A stretch of DNA of 51,614 nt from Psychroflexus maritimus (GTDB lineage: Bacteria > Bacteroidota > Bacteroidia > Flavobacteriales > Flavobacteriaceae), in NCBI RefSeq assembly GCF_011089875.1, contig NZ_JAANAS010000040.1, positions 1 to 51,614 on the forward strand, in the 5' to 3' direction. The translations under genes were made by a program, and so were the position numbers. This document shows positions 7,459 to 15,680 of this stretch, in pieces. The notes under the pieces are model-generated. The model saw only the letters and a program-made list of their open reading frames with translations. It was not told the DNA's origin and did not search any database. How positions within the stretch are numbered: position 1 is the stretch's first letter; each line of letters begins with the position of its first letter.

Positions 7459-9649
7459 AAAATTAAAAGTATATGGTCTGTTTACAGGTGGGGGAGGTTT
7501 AGATATTGGTTTCAAAGAAGCGGGATTTGAAATCATAGGGGCTTCTGATATTTGGAAGGAAAGTGAAAACACAATGAATTTGAACTATCCAGATATTCCA
7601 TTTATCTGCAAAGACATTACAACTCTCACTTCACATGATATATTAGAAAGCACAAACGGAGTTAAGCCAGATGTAATAATTGGCGGTCCTCCTTGTCAAG
7701 GTTTTTCTGTAATGGGCGATAAAAATTCCGCTGACCCAAGAAATGTATTGTTTGAAGCATACGCTAGAATTGTTGATGATTTGGAGCCTAAATGTTTTGT
7801 TTTTGAAAATGTGAAAGGAATTAAATCCATGTTCAAAGGGAGATATTTAAATATGGTAGCCAACAGTTTTTCAAAAATTGGATATGATATATATCTAAAA
7901 GTATTGAATTCTAAAGATTATGGTGTTCCGCAAAAAAGAGAGCGAGTGATAATAGTGGGCACTAAGGTAAATAGGCTTTTTAATTACCCACCACCTAGCA
8001 ATGATTCTATTGGTATCTTAAAAGCGAAAAAGAATGTACAAGAAGCTATTGGTGATTTAGTTAAAAAAGATGAAAAGTTCCCCAATCACTTGGCACTTAC
8101 ACATGGTGAAATAGTTCTTAAGCGATATAAACTTATCCCTGAGGGAGGCAAGCTTCCACCACCAGAGGAATTACCGATTGAAATTAGACGGAAAAATTTC
8201 GGAAATACATATGTCAGACTTCATAGAAAGGAATTAGCTCCCACTATGGTTCCTGGTAATAATGCCTTTCCAGTACATCCTACTTTGGATAGAAGTTTAA
8301 CACCTAGAGAAGCAGCTAGAATCCAAACTTTCCCTGATACACACATTTTTACTGGAGCGAGAAAAGAACAATGTATCCTAGTTGGTAATGCAGTTCCACC
8401 TCTAATGGGTGCTCATATTGCAAGAGAACTTAAAAAACATATCCTCGATAAAGATTATATAGGCTCAGAGGAGAATTTGCTGTTAAAAAGAAATAGTTTG
8501 ATTGAAAAAGATGTAATTAATAAAGTCGAAAGTAAACTTAGCTTCATTGATTTATTCTCTGGAGCAGGGGGTATTGGGATAGGATACGAACAAGCTGGAT
8601 ATCAACACGTACTTAGTGCGGACTTTGATCCTGGTGTAGCAAAAACTTTCAGACATAATCACAAGAACGTCCCTTTTATCGAAGGTGATTTATCTGATGA
8701 ATCAATTTTTGAAAGTGTAAAACATGTAGTAGGTAATAAAGAAATTGATGTTATAGTAGGTGGACCACCATGTCAAGGCTTTTCAATGTTTGGCAAAAGA
8801 AGATTTGTTAAATCGCAATCTCACAACCCGCATGATGACATAAGAAATGACTTAATATTTACCTACTTAAAATACGTTGAAGAGTTTAATCCAAAATGGT
8901 TTATGATGGAAAATGTTGCTGGTTTAGTCAACTTAGCAGATGGATATTTTCTGGAGAATTTCATAGAAAGAGTAAAGGAATTAGGTTACAACAACTATGA
9001 TTACAAAATCATTAATACAGCTGATTATGGAGTGCCACAAAAAAGAAAACGTTTTATTTTTCTAGCGAACAGAACTGGAAATATTATTCCATGGCCTAAA
9101 CCTAAGTTTTATTCTGATCCTGAAGATTGGGAAAAACCTTATAGGAATATAAATCAAGTGATAACTGGGCTAGAAACTGACAAGTCGCAAACCAAATATA
9201 AAAATCACATCCCAATGAATCATTCTCCAGAAGTTGTTGAGCGATTTTCTTATATAAAAGAAGGTCATAAAATAAACCCGGATGATTTGCCTGAACATTT
9301 AAAGTACAGTAGAACAGGTAAGCTTATAAAGAGTTTTAGCAAAGTTTTATTTAGATTAGACCGCAATCATCCTAGTCACACCCTTGTACCTGGACATAGT
9401 GCTTTTCCAATACATCCTTGGCTTGACAGACAACTTACTGTCAGAGAAGCTGCAAGAATTCAAACATTTCCTGATTCAATTGAATTTTTAGGCAATCATG
9501 GCCAGCAATGCAAACAAGTTGGTAATGCATTTCCTCCTATGGCAGCTGAAGTTTTTGCTAATGCTATCAAAAAAGCTATTGTCAATGACTGGAGGAAGGA
9601 GAATTTAAGTGGATTAGTTCATTACTCGTTAATAGAAAAAACTAAATAA
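7451..9649 (+). CDS. Double-headed DNA (cytosine-5) methyltransferase, two complete catalytic domains (LlaJI M1-M2-like fusion)
   Basis: 732 residues, about twice a normal small C5 methyltransferase. Domain 1 (about 5-335): SAM motif FTGGGGLDIG (11-20), catalytic Cys82 in GGPPCQGFS, FEN (118-120), QKRER (161-165), REAARIQTFP (286-295), VGNAVPP (311-317). Domain 2 (about 362-712): DLFSGAGG (367-374), Cys441 in GGPPCQGFS, MEN (486-488), QKRKR (530-534), REAARIQTFP (665-674), VGNAFPP (690-696). Neither active site is damaged. The target-recognition segments (about 175-262 and 545-645) differ, so the halves probably read different sequences or opposite strands of an asymmetric site. ATG at 7451 is preferred over TTG at 7445. 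The stop overlaps the next ATG by one base. Confidence 0.92.
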   Translation: MSEKLKVYGLFTGGGGLDIGFKEAGFEIIGASDIWKESENTMNLNYPDIPFICKDITTLTSHDILESTNGVKPDVIIGGPPCQGFSVMGDKNSADPRNVLFEAYARIVDDLEPKCFVFENVKGIKSMFKGRYLNMVANSFSKIGYDIYLKVLNSKDYGVPQKRERVIIVGTKVNRLFNYPPPSNDSIGILKAKKNVQEAIGDLVKKDEKFPNHLALTHGEIVLKRYKLIPEGGKLPPPEELPIEIRRKNFGNTYVRLHRKELAPTMVPGNNAFPVHPTLDRSLTPREAARIQTFPDTHIFTGARKEQCILVGNAVPPLMGAHIARELKKHILDKDYIGSEENLLLKRNSLIEKDVINKVESKLSFIDLFSGAGGIGIGYEQAGYQHVLSADFDPGVAKTFRHNHKNVPFIEGDLSDESIFESVKHVVGNKEIDVIVGGPPCQGFSMFGKRRFVKSQSHNPHDDIRNDLIFTYLKYVEEFNPKWFMMENVAGLVNLADGYFLENFIERVKELGYNNYDYKIINTADYGVPQKRKRFIFLANRTGNIIPWPKPKFYSDPEDWEKPYRNINQVITGLETDKSQTKYKNHIPMNHSPEVVERFSYIKEGHKINPDDLPEHLKYSRTGKLIKSFSKVLFRLDRNHPSHTLVPGHSAFPIHPWLDRQLTVREAARIQTFPDSIEFLGNHGQQCKQVGNAFPPMAAEVFANAIKKAIVNDWRKENLSGLVHYSLIEKTK

Positions 9650-11883
9650 TGAAAGAACAATTTATTTCCTGGCTTGAAAGGGAGAAACCTAAAAGCATTA
9701 GACATTATACATCTGGTTATAATACTATTGAAAAAATTCTAAGCGATAACAAATTACCATCTATTAATACCTGGACTCTTTCAAATTTTGAAAGTGCTTT
9801 GGATAATATCAAATCGCTTGAAAATTTCAGTAATCTTAATAGTTCAGGTAATAATATTTTAACAGCTACCCTTTCAAATTATAAAAAATTTATGGAAGAA
9901 AAAGAAGAAACAGCCCAATTCAACATACCACCAATTAAACCATTTGAAAATTTCAAATGGAGATGGGCAGTAACTACTCCTAGTGAAGGAATAAATACGC
10001 CTGAAATATTAATCGGTGTATTACAAGTGCTCTTAAAGCATAATGGTCAAAAGCACGCTACACAAGAATTTCAAGATGACCTTTTAGCACTGCAAACCAA
10101 ACTTAACACTAGAATTGATTTAGCAAAAGTTGATAGAGGGCTAAATAAAAATATAATTGAAAATTCTGGTCAATATTGGAAAGCACTTGGACTTCTTGAA
10201 AATTCAACAGGAGGAATAATCAATCTTACTCCTTTAGGAAATTCAATAGCTGAGGGCCGAACTAATTATGATGAATTTATTAAGCATTTATATTTAAACT
10301 TCAAATTACCGAATATTCATATTGAGTCGAACGATATTACTCAAGAATGGCGTGATAAAAATATTGAAATTTTACCCATAAAATTAATTTTTAATATTCT
10401 ATTTCAGCTTAAAAGGCAATCCAAATCTCCGTCTGACTGGTATATAACGCCAGAAGAACTCAAAGATATAGTTGTACCTCTTTCGGCATATACAATGCTA
10501 CCCATGGCTGAATATACCAAACAAATAATTGGCTATAGAAGAAACACGAAACCATACGAATCATGGCCAAACTGTACACCAGGTGACAACGATTTTCGAA
10601 TGGTAAAAGAGTATTTACTATTCCTTTGGAATTTTGGCTTTCTTGATTTTTTAGAACTAAGAGATAAATCCAAGCGGTATTATTTGAATGAAAAAAGTAT
10701 AAATATTCTTGAAGAATATTATAAGCCAGATGTTAGAGAAATAAATGTCATTACTGACTTAACAGAACAATCCGAGTTTGACATCAAAAAATTTCAAGAT
10801 TCTTGTAAAAATGTAGGTCTAGTCTACACTGACAAACTCATTACTCGTTTTGTAAGTTCCCTTTTAACTAAACCCTTTGTTATATTAACTGGGCTTTCAG
10901 GCTCTGGCAAAACCAAACTTGCTCAAGCCTTTGTAGAATGGGTCTGTCAAGAAGTAAGCCAATACCGCATTATTCCAGTTGGCGCAGATTGGACCAATCG
11001 AGAACCATTACTCGGTTATCCAAATGCATTAAAACCTGAAGAGTATGTAAAGCCAGATAGTGGTGTGATAGACTTGATTTTACAAGCGCTCGCTAATCCT
11101 GACTTACCTCACTTTTTGATTTTAGACGAAATGAACCTAAGCCATGTGGAACGCTATTTCGCAGACTTTTTGAGCGTAATCGAATCAAATGAAGAAATAC
11201 CCTTATATGCCGAAGGAACGGTTGAAAATGGTGTGCCTGCAAAATTAAAAGTGCCTTCAAATTTGTTTATCATAGGTACAGTTAACATTGATGAAACCAC
11301 CAATATGTTTAGTCCAAAAGTATTAGATAGGGCTAACACCATTGAATTTAGAGTATCGAAAAATGAAATGAAATTCTTTCTAGAAAATATTAAAGACATC
11401 AACATGGATGCTTTAATGAGTAAAGGAGCAACTATGTCTAAAGCCTTTTTGGACATGGCTGCAAAAAAATCTTTTGCTACTGTAGATATTGAAGAAATTA
11501 ACCAAACACTCATTAAGTTTTTTGGAGAATTAACCAAAACTGGGGCTGAATTTGGTTACAGAAGTGCAACTGAGATATTAAGACTCATTCATCAACTTTC
11601 AGAAATAGACACTGGATTAACAACCAATGAGAAAATAGATATTGGTATTATGCAAAAACTATTACCAAAACTACACGGCTCGAGAAGAAAGTTAACTCCA
11701 ATTCTTGAAACATTGGGGTCTTTTTGTGTTTCAAAAGATTTGAAAATTGTAAAAGACGTTTTTGAAAAACAAGACTTTGATTTTAAAACGGCAGAAGTAT
11801 TATATCCCCTTTCACTTGAAAAAATAACACGCATGTACAAAGGTGCAATAGATAATGGATTTGCAAGCTATGCAGAAGCTTAA
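9649..11883 (+). CDS. McrB-like AAA+ GTPase restriction subunit (LlaJI R1-like)
   Basis: 744 residues. The C-terminal half is the McrB-type AAA+ motor: Walker A GLSGSGKT (415-422), Walker B ILDEMN (491-496), signature GTVNIDET (543-550) in place of the classical MNTADR-type motif, and Arg561 in VLDRA. This motor hydrolyses GTP and drives DNA translocation. The N-terminal half has a helical segment (1-85), a linker, and a mixed domain (95-360) with winged-helix-like stretches (for example WKALGLLENSTGGIINLTPLGNSI). By analogy with LlaJI R1 this half should read the DNA site. Ordinary 5mC-reading McrB has a different, shorter N-terminus. Overlaps the methyltransferase stop by one base and lies 3 bp before the nuclease gene. 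Confidence 0.85.
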   Translation: MKEQFISWLEREKPKSIRHYTSGYNTIEKILSDNKLPSINTWTLSNFESALDNIKSLENFSNLNSSGNNILTATLSNYKKFMEEKEETAQFNIPPIKPFENFKWRWAVTTPSEGINTPEILIGVLQVLLKHNGQKHATQEFQDDLLALQTKLNTRIDLAKVDRGLNKNIIENSGQYWKALGLLENSTGGIINLTPLGNSIAEGRTNYDEFIKHLYLNFKLPNIHIESNDITQEWRDKNIEILPIKLIFNILFQLKRQSKSPSDWYITPEELKDIVVPLSAYTMLPMAEYTKQIIGYRRNTKPYESWPNCTPGDNDFRMVKEYLLFLWNFGFLDFLELRDKSKRYYLNEKSINILEEYYKPDVREINVITDLTEQSEFDIKKFQDSCKNVGLVYTDKLITRFVSSLLTKPFVILTGLSGSGKTKLAQAFVEWVCQEVSQYRIIPVGADWTNREPLLGYPNALKPEEYVKPDSGVIDLILQALANPDLPHFLILDEMNLSHVERYFADFLSVIESNEEIPLYAEGTVENGVPAKLKVPSNLFIIGTVNIDETTNMFSPKVLDRANTIEFRVSKNEMKFFLENIKDINMDALMSKGATMSKAFLDMAAKKSFATVDIEEINQTLIKFFGELTKTGAEFGYRSATEILRLIHQLSEIDTGLTTNEKIDIGIMQKLLPKLHGSRRKLTPILETLGSFCVSKDLKIVKDVFEKQDFDFKTAEVLYPLSLEKITRMYKGAIDNGFASYAEA

Positions 11884-11886
11884 AAA

Positions 11887-14190
11887 ATGAAAGCAGTATC
11901 AAACATAGAAATCAGCCTTGATTCCATTCAAGAAGGTTTACGGCTTTGGATTGATGCCCGAAGACCTGATTCGCTATTTGATGCAGAAGAAAACGCGATA
12001 GAACATAATGAAGCAAGGTTTCAACTTGTAGAAGGGTGTTATTATGATTATCAATTGAGTGACTCTGATTATATACTAAGTGACATTGGGGAGAATATCA
12101 TTCAACAACATAAAAGAACAACAAATCTTGGCACAATAGCACCTAATATTTTTGTTGGAACGCTTTCTATACCAATACTCAAAAAATCAAATTCAGAGGT
12201 TTGTAAAAACATTGATTTAGAGGTACAGTCTATTAAATCTGGATATCGTGATGATTACCGAGACATGCTGGAACTAATCACAGAAAAGTGTACAGACTTA
12301 CTGCTACAGGCGAATTCACCAGTTTCTCAACATTTTGAAATTGATTATACCAAAGATAGCCAAACCTTATATCAGAAGTTTTCATTTATCAAATCGGTAA
12401 TTGGAACCAATGAATTTACAGAGGCAATTCATAGAATTATAACCGCTCCCGTAACTAAATGGGCAGAAACTTCTGAGGAAAAAGATATTAGAAATGCTAA
12501 ACGATTTTCTAATAGAAATATCAAAGAAATTCTTAAAGCTGGTAATAGAACAAAAATACCGAAGTCTCATTACTTAAGGAATTATGGCATTGAAACATTA
12601 CCAGAACGTATTACCACAATTCGCAAAATAGATTCGGTAGACACACCGGAAAATCGTTTCATTAAACATGCTTTAGAAAACTTTTTAAAATTCTGCACCG
12701 ATATCCATAGAAAGGCAAAAGATTTTAGTCATCAGAAAATGGAAACGGAATCCATTTTATTGTTTCAAGACTTGGAAAGTCAACTACAACATGGCATTTT
12801 TAAAGAAATTTCACGGCCTACAACCTTAAAATTAAACAGCCCTGTTTTACAGAGAAAAGAAGGCTATCGCGAAATACTTAGAGTTTGGCTTATGTTTGAT
12901 CTTGCCGCTAAACTTATATGGGAAGGTGGCAATGATATATACAGTGGTGGGAAAAAAGATATTGCTACACTCTATGAATATTGGCTATTTTTCAAATTGT
13001 TAGACTTATTTAAGTCCATTTTTGAAATTGAGCCTAAAGACATTTCAGAATTAATTAAGGAAACGAAAGATGGATTAAACCTTCAAATTAAGCAAGGAAA
13101 GTTTACTGCATTAAAAGGTACATTCAATTCTGGAAGCCGAAAATTGAATATCCGATTTAATTACAATCGCTCTTTTAGTGGTAAAAAAGCTTATCCCGAT
13201 TCAGGAAGTTGGACAACTACTTTGAGACCAGATTATACATTGTCCTTTTGGCCTTTTGGTGTTTCAGAACAAGAAGCAGAAAAACAAGAACTCATAGTGC
13301 ATGTTCATTTTGATGCAAAGTATAAAATTGCCAATTTGAATGATTTTTTTAAACAAAATGCTGAGAGTAATTTAGATATAGAGAAGACAGAAAATAGAAA
13401 CGGTATCTACAAAAATGCAGATCTCCTAAAGATGCACGCTTATAAAGATGCTATTAGAAGAACAGGTGGTGCTTATGTTTTATATCCTGGAGATAAATCC
13501 ATTAATCAGAAAGGGTTTCATGAAATTATTCCAGGACTTGGAGCATTTCCTGTAAAACCCTCTAAAACTGACAGTGGAATTGGGGAGCTTAAAGCGTTTA
13601 TTTTGGAAATAATCGAACACTTTGTAAACAGAGCCTCTCAACGTGAGAAAATCGCTTTCAGAACGTTTGATGTTTATAAAAATCCTCCTGATTCAAATAA
13701 CTCTGTAAATGAATCACTTCCAGAGCCATATAACATGAATAGAGATTTAATTCCTGACGACACTTATGTATTGGTAGGTTATTATAACTCTATTGAACAA
13801 TATGAATGGATTAAACGAACCAAACTTTATAACTTTAGAATGGGTTCAGGTAATGGTTCATTAATTCTTGATAAAGAAACGGTAAGTTCAAAATACCTTT
13901 TACTTCATACATTGGGTGAATCAAAGTCTGGTGATTTGTGGCGAATTATTAGTAAAGGACCGAAAGTTTTTTCTAGACAAAATTTAGAACAAAAAGGATA
14001 TCCAGAGGCAAAAAAATCAAAGGATTATAAAAAAAACTATTTAGTTATTGAGTTAGAAAAGGTTACAGACCCTGAATTTGAGAATATATATTGGGATTTT
14101 AAAGAATTAGAAAATTATTCTTCTGGCAGAGCTTCTGCTTTTCCTTTCACAACCAACTTGACAGAATTAATGAAAAAAATAAGTAAATAA
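11887..14190 (+). CDS. McrC-like PD-(D/E)XK nuclease subunit with DUF2357-like N-terminus (LlaJI R2-like)
   Basis: 767 residues. The N-terminal half is DUF2357-like, with the conserved TPENRFIKHALENFL (253-267). The nuclease core shows Glu364 in YEYWLFFKLL, Asp449 in RPDYTL and the DxK pair Asp476/Lys478 in HFDAKYK, followed by KMHAYKDAIR (515-524) and GAYVLYPG. These are the PDDEXK_7/McrC-type catalytic features. A separate C-terminal region (about 615-767; TYVLVGYY ... LWRIISKGPKVF ... NYLVIELEKV) looks like an added small beta-rich domain, perhaps PUA/EVE-like; that is a guess. It would cut DNA when activated by the upstream GTPase. Third gene of the operon. Confidence 0.82.
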   Translation: MKAVSNIEISLDSIQEGLRLWIDARRPDSLFDAEENAIEHNEARFQLVEGCYYDYQLSDSDYILSDIGENIIQQHKRTTNLGTIAPNIFVGTLSIPILKKSNSEVCKNIDLEVQSIKSGYRDDYRDMLELITEKCTDLLLQANSPVSQHFEIDYTKDSQTLYQKFSFIKSVIGTNEFTEAIHRIITAPVTKWAETSEEKDIRNAKRFSNRNIKEILKAGNRTKIPKSHYLRNYGIETLPERITTIRKIDSVDTPENRFIKHALENFLKFCTDIHRKAKDFSHQKMETESILLFQDLESQLQHGIFKEISRPTTLKLNSPVLQRKEGYREILRVWLMFDLAAKLIWEGGNDIYSGGKKDIATLYEYWLFFKLLDLFKSIFEIEPKDISELIKETKDGLNLQIKQGKFTALKGTFNSGSRKLNIRFNYNRSFSGKKAYPDSGSWTTTLRPDYTLSFWPFGVSEQEAEKQELIVHVHFDAKYKIANLNDFFKQNAESNLDIEKTENRNGIYKNADLLKMHAYKDAIRRTGGAYVLYPGDKSINQKGFHEIIPGLGAFPVKPSKTDSGIGELKAFILEIIEHFVNRASQREKIAFRTFDVYKNPPDSNNSVNESLPEPYNMNRDLIPDDTYVLVGYYNSIEQYEWIKRTKLYNFRMGSGNGSLILDKETVSSKYLLLHTLGESKSGDLWRIISKGPKVFSRQNLEQKGYPEAKKSKDYKKNYLVIELEKVTDPEFENIYWDFKELENYSSGRASAFPFTTNLTELMKKISK

Positions 14191-14257
14191 TATGCGGATG
14201 CTAAAAGCCATACGCAACTAACTTTTCCATCAGGCTGTTAGCTAGATTTGGTGCTGG

Positions 14258-14282
14258 ACCTGCCTTACTACCACAGGCAGGT
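14258..14282. repeat. Inverted repeat ACCTGCCT/AGGCAGGT
   Basis: Perfect 8-bp arms (14258-14265, 14275-14282) around a 9-bp loop, 68 bp after the nuclease stop. It lacks a following T-run, so it is more likely a dispersed palindrome than a terminator. The surrounding 14191-14523 holds no credible gene. Confidence 0.6.
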
Positions 14283-14376
14283 AGGCATGCATGCAAAACG
14301 AAAAGTTTTATCTATTTTTAGAAACCTAAACTTTATCCTACCTTTGCCTTATCTTTTAAGCTTAGCCAAAGCTTTT

Positions 14377-14422
14377 ACACTGAGTATAATCGAAGCGTTT
14401 ACGCTGAGTATAATCGAAGTGT
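14377..14422. repeat. Tandem REP-like palindromic element
   Basis: CTGAGTATAATCGAAG occurs at 14380-14395 and 14404-14419 (period 24). The whole is bounded by ACACT (14377-14381) and AGTGT (14418-14422), which are complementary. GCG-TTTA-CGC lies at the centre. It shares the CTGAG...TCGAAG core with the element at 49-73. It marks the right end of the accessory island. Confidence 0.7.
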
Positions 14423-14523
14423 CGAAATTACAGACAGAACAAAAGGCAAACGCTTATTTACTTAGCTAATAAATTAGCACATAAATCTTAATGTATCAGG
14501 CCATGCAAAAAGCAAATAATAAC

Positions 14524-15603
14524 ATGTCAATTTTTAATTCAGATTTACCACTTAAAATAATCGATTTGTCAACTGTTTTGGCGGGGCCTTCAGTAGGTAC
14601 ATTTTTTGCTGAATTAGGTGCTGAGGTAATTAAAATAGAGCATCCTAATCATCAAGATGTAACTCGTTCCTGGAAACTTGCTTCAGAAAATCAAGACAAT
14701 GCTATTAGTGCTTATTTTTCAAGTGTTAATTACCAAAAAAAATATACTTTTCTCGATTTAAAAGCCTCTTCCGATTATCAGAAGTTTACTGCTCAAGTAA
14801 AAGAAGCACAAGTGGTTTTGATGAATTTTAAAACTGAAAGTCAGAAGAAACTGAAAGTCACCGAAGATGATTTATGGCGCATAAATCCAAATTTAATTAT
14901 AGGTAAAATAAGCGGTTTTGGCACAGACTCTAATCGCGTAGCTTATGATTTAATTTTGCAAGCAGAAACTGGATTTATGTCGATGAACGGAACACCAGAA
15001 AGTGGTCCTGTTAAAATGCCAGTAGCTTTAATAGATGTGTTGGCAGCTCATCAATTAAAAGAAGGGATTTTGTTGGCCTTGCTTCAACAAGCTCACCAGC
15101 CTCTAAAGAAAGGGAAATTGGTAGAAATTTCACTTTATCAATCAGCTATTTCAGCTTTAGCTAACCAAGCGTCTAATTTTTTAATGGCTTCTCATGTTCC
15201 AAAAAGAATAGGTTCTTTACATCCAAATATAGCACCTTATGGAGAAATTTTTAAAACCCAAGACCAAAAGTTAATCACTTTTGCCATAGGCACAAACCTG
15301 CACTTTAAAAAGCTAACAAATTATTTAGGTTTAATGCAATTAGCCTCAGACCATCGGTTTTCAACTAGTCAGTTACGTGTTGAAAACAGAGCCGATTTAG
15401 CCACATATATACAAGAAAAAATTGAACAGCTTCAGGCTAAAGAAGTTTTGTTAGCTATGGAGGAGCTTCAAGTTCCTTGCGCAAAAATTAAAAATTTGAG
15501 CGAAGTTTTTGAAAATAAACAGGCACAATTAATGATACAAACGGAAAGTATAGGAAAGCAGGAAACCAAACGTGTTAGTCAATTGGCATTTTCTATAAAA
15601 TAG
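14524..15603 (+). CDS. Family III CoA-transferase (CaiB/BaiF type)
   Basis: About 359 residues from the chosen ATG (an upstream ATG at 14491 would add 11 residues, MYQAMQKANNN, that fit the family poorly). The N-terminus IIDLSTVLAGPSVGTFFAELGAEVIKIEHP is the family III hallmark. The catalytic Asp is in AYDLILQAETG (Asp142 by this start), followed by PVALIDVLAAHQLKEGILLAL. Such enzymes move CoA between carboxylic acids through an aspartyl-CoA intermediate; the substrate cannot be told. It stands alone as the first core gene after the island. Confidence 0.88.
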   Translation: MSIFNSDLPLKIIDLSTVLAGPSVGTFFAELGAEVIKIEHPNHQDVTRSWKLASENQDNAISAYFSSVNYQKKYTFLDLKASSDYQKFTAQVKEAQVVLMNFKTESQKKLKVTEDDLWRINPNLIIGKISGFGTDSNRVAYDLILQAETGFMSMNGTPESGPVKMPVALIDVLAAHQLKEGILLALLQQAHQPLKKGKLVEISLYQSAISALANQASNFLMASHVPKRIGSLHPNIAPYGEIFKTQDQKLITFAIGTNLHFKKLTNYLGLMQLASDHRFSTSQLRVENRADLATYIQEKIEQLQAKEVLLAMEELQVPCAKIKNLSEVFENKQAQLMIQTESIGKQETKRVSQLAFSIK

Positions 15604-15662
15604 CATTGAGATAACTGGTATTAAACTTTAGTTCCAAGGGGTTTTCATTCAACAAAAAATCA

Positions 15663-15670
15663 TACTTTTG
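15663..15670 (+). promoter_or_regulatory. Candidate -7 element for the porin gene
   Basis: TACTTTTG fits TAnnTTTG exactly, ending only 10 bases before the first ATG of the porin gene. If real, the leader is very short, which would favour the second ATG (15687). Confidence 0.45.
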
Positions 15671-15680
15671 CCCTGATTTT

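Noticed and set aside
9649-14190. Reading the McrB/McrC-like pair as a stand-alone type IV (methylation-dependent) system
   Set aside because: A 5mC methyltransferase in the same tight operon would be self-destructive under that reading; the LlaJI-like layout explains the gene set better.
14248-14469. 73-codon plus-strand frame after the nuclease gene
   Set aside because: It runs through the inverted repeat and the tandem palindromes; the product contains an internal repeat (TLSIIEAFTLSIIEV) dictated by the DNA repeat and resembles no protein.
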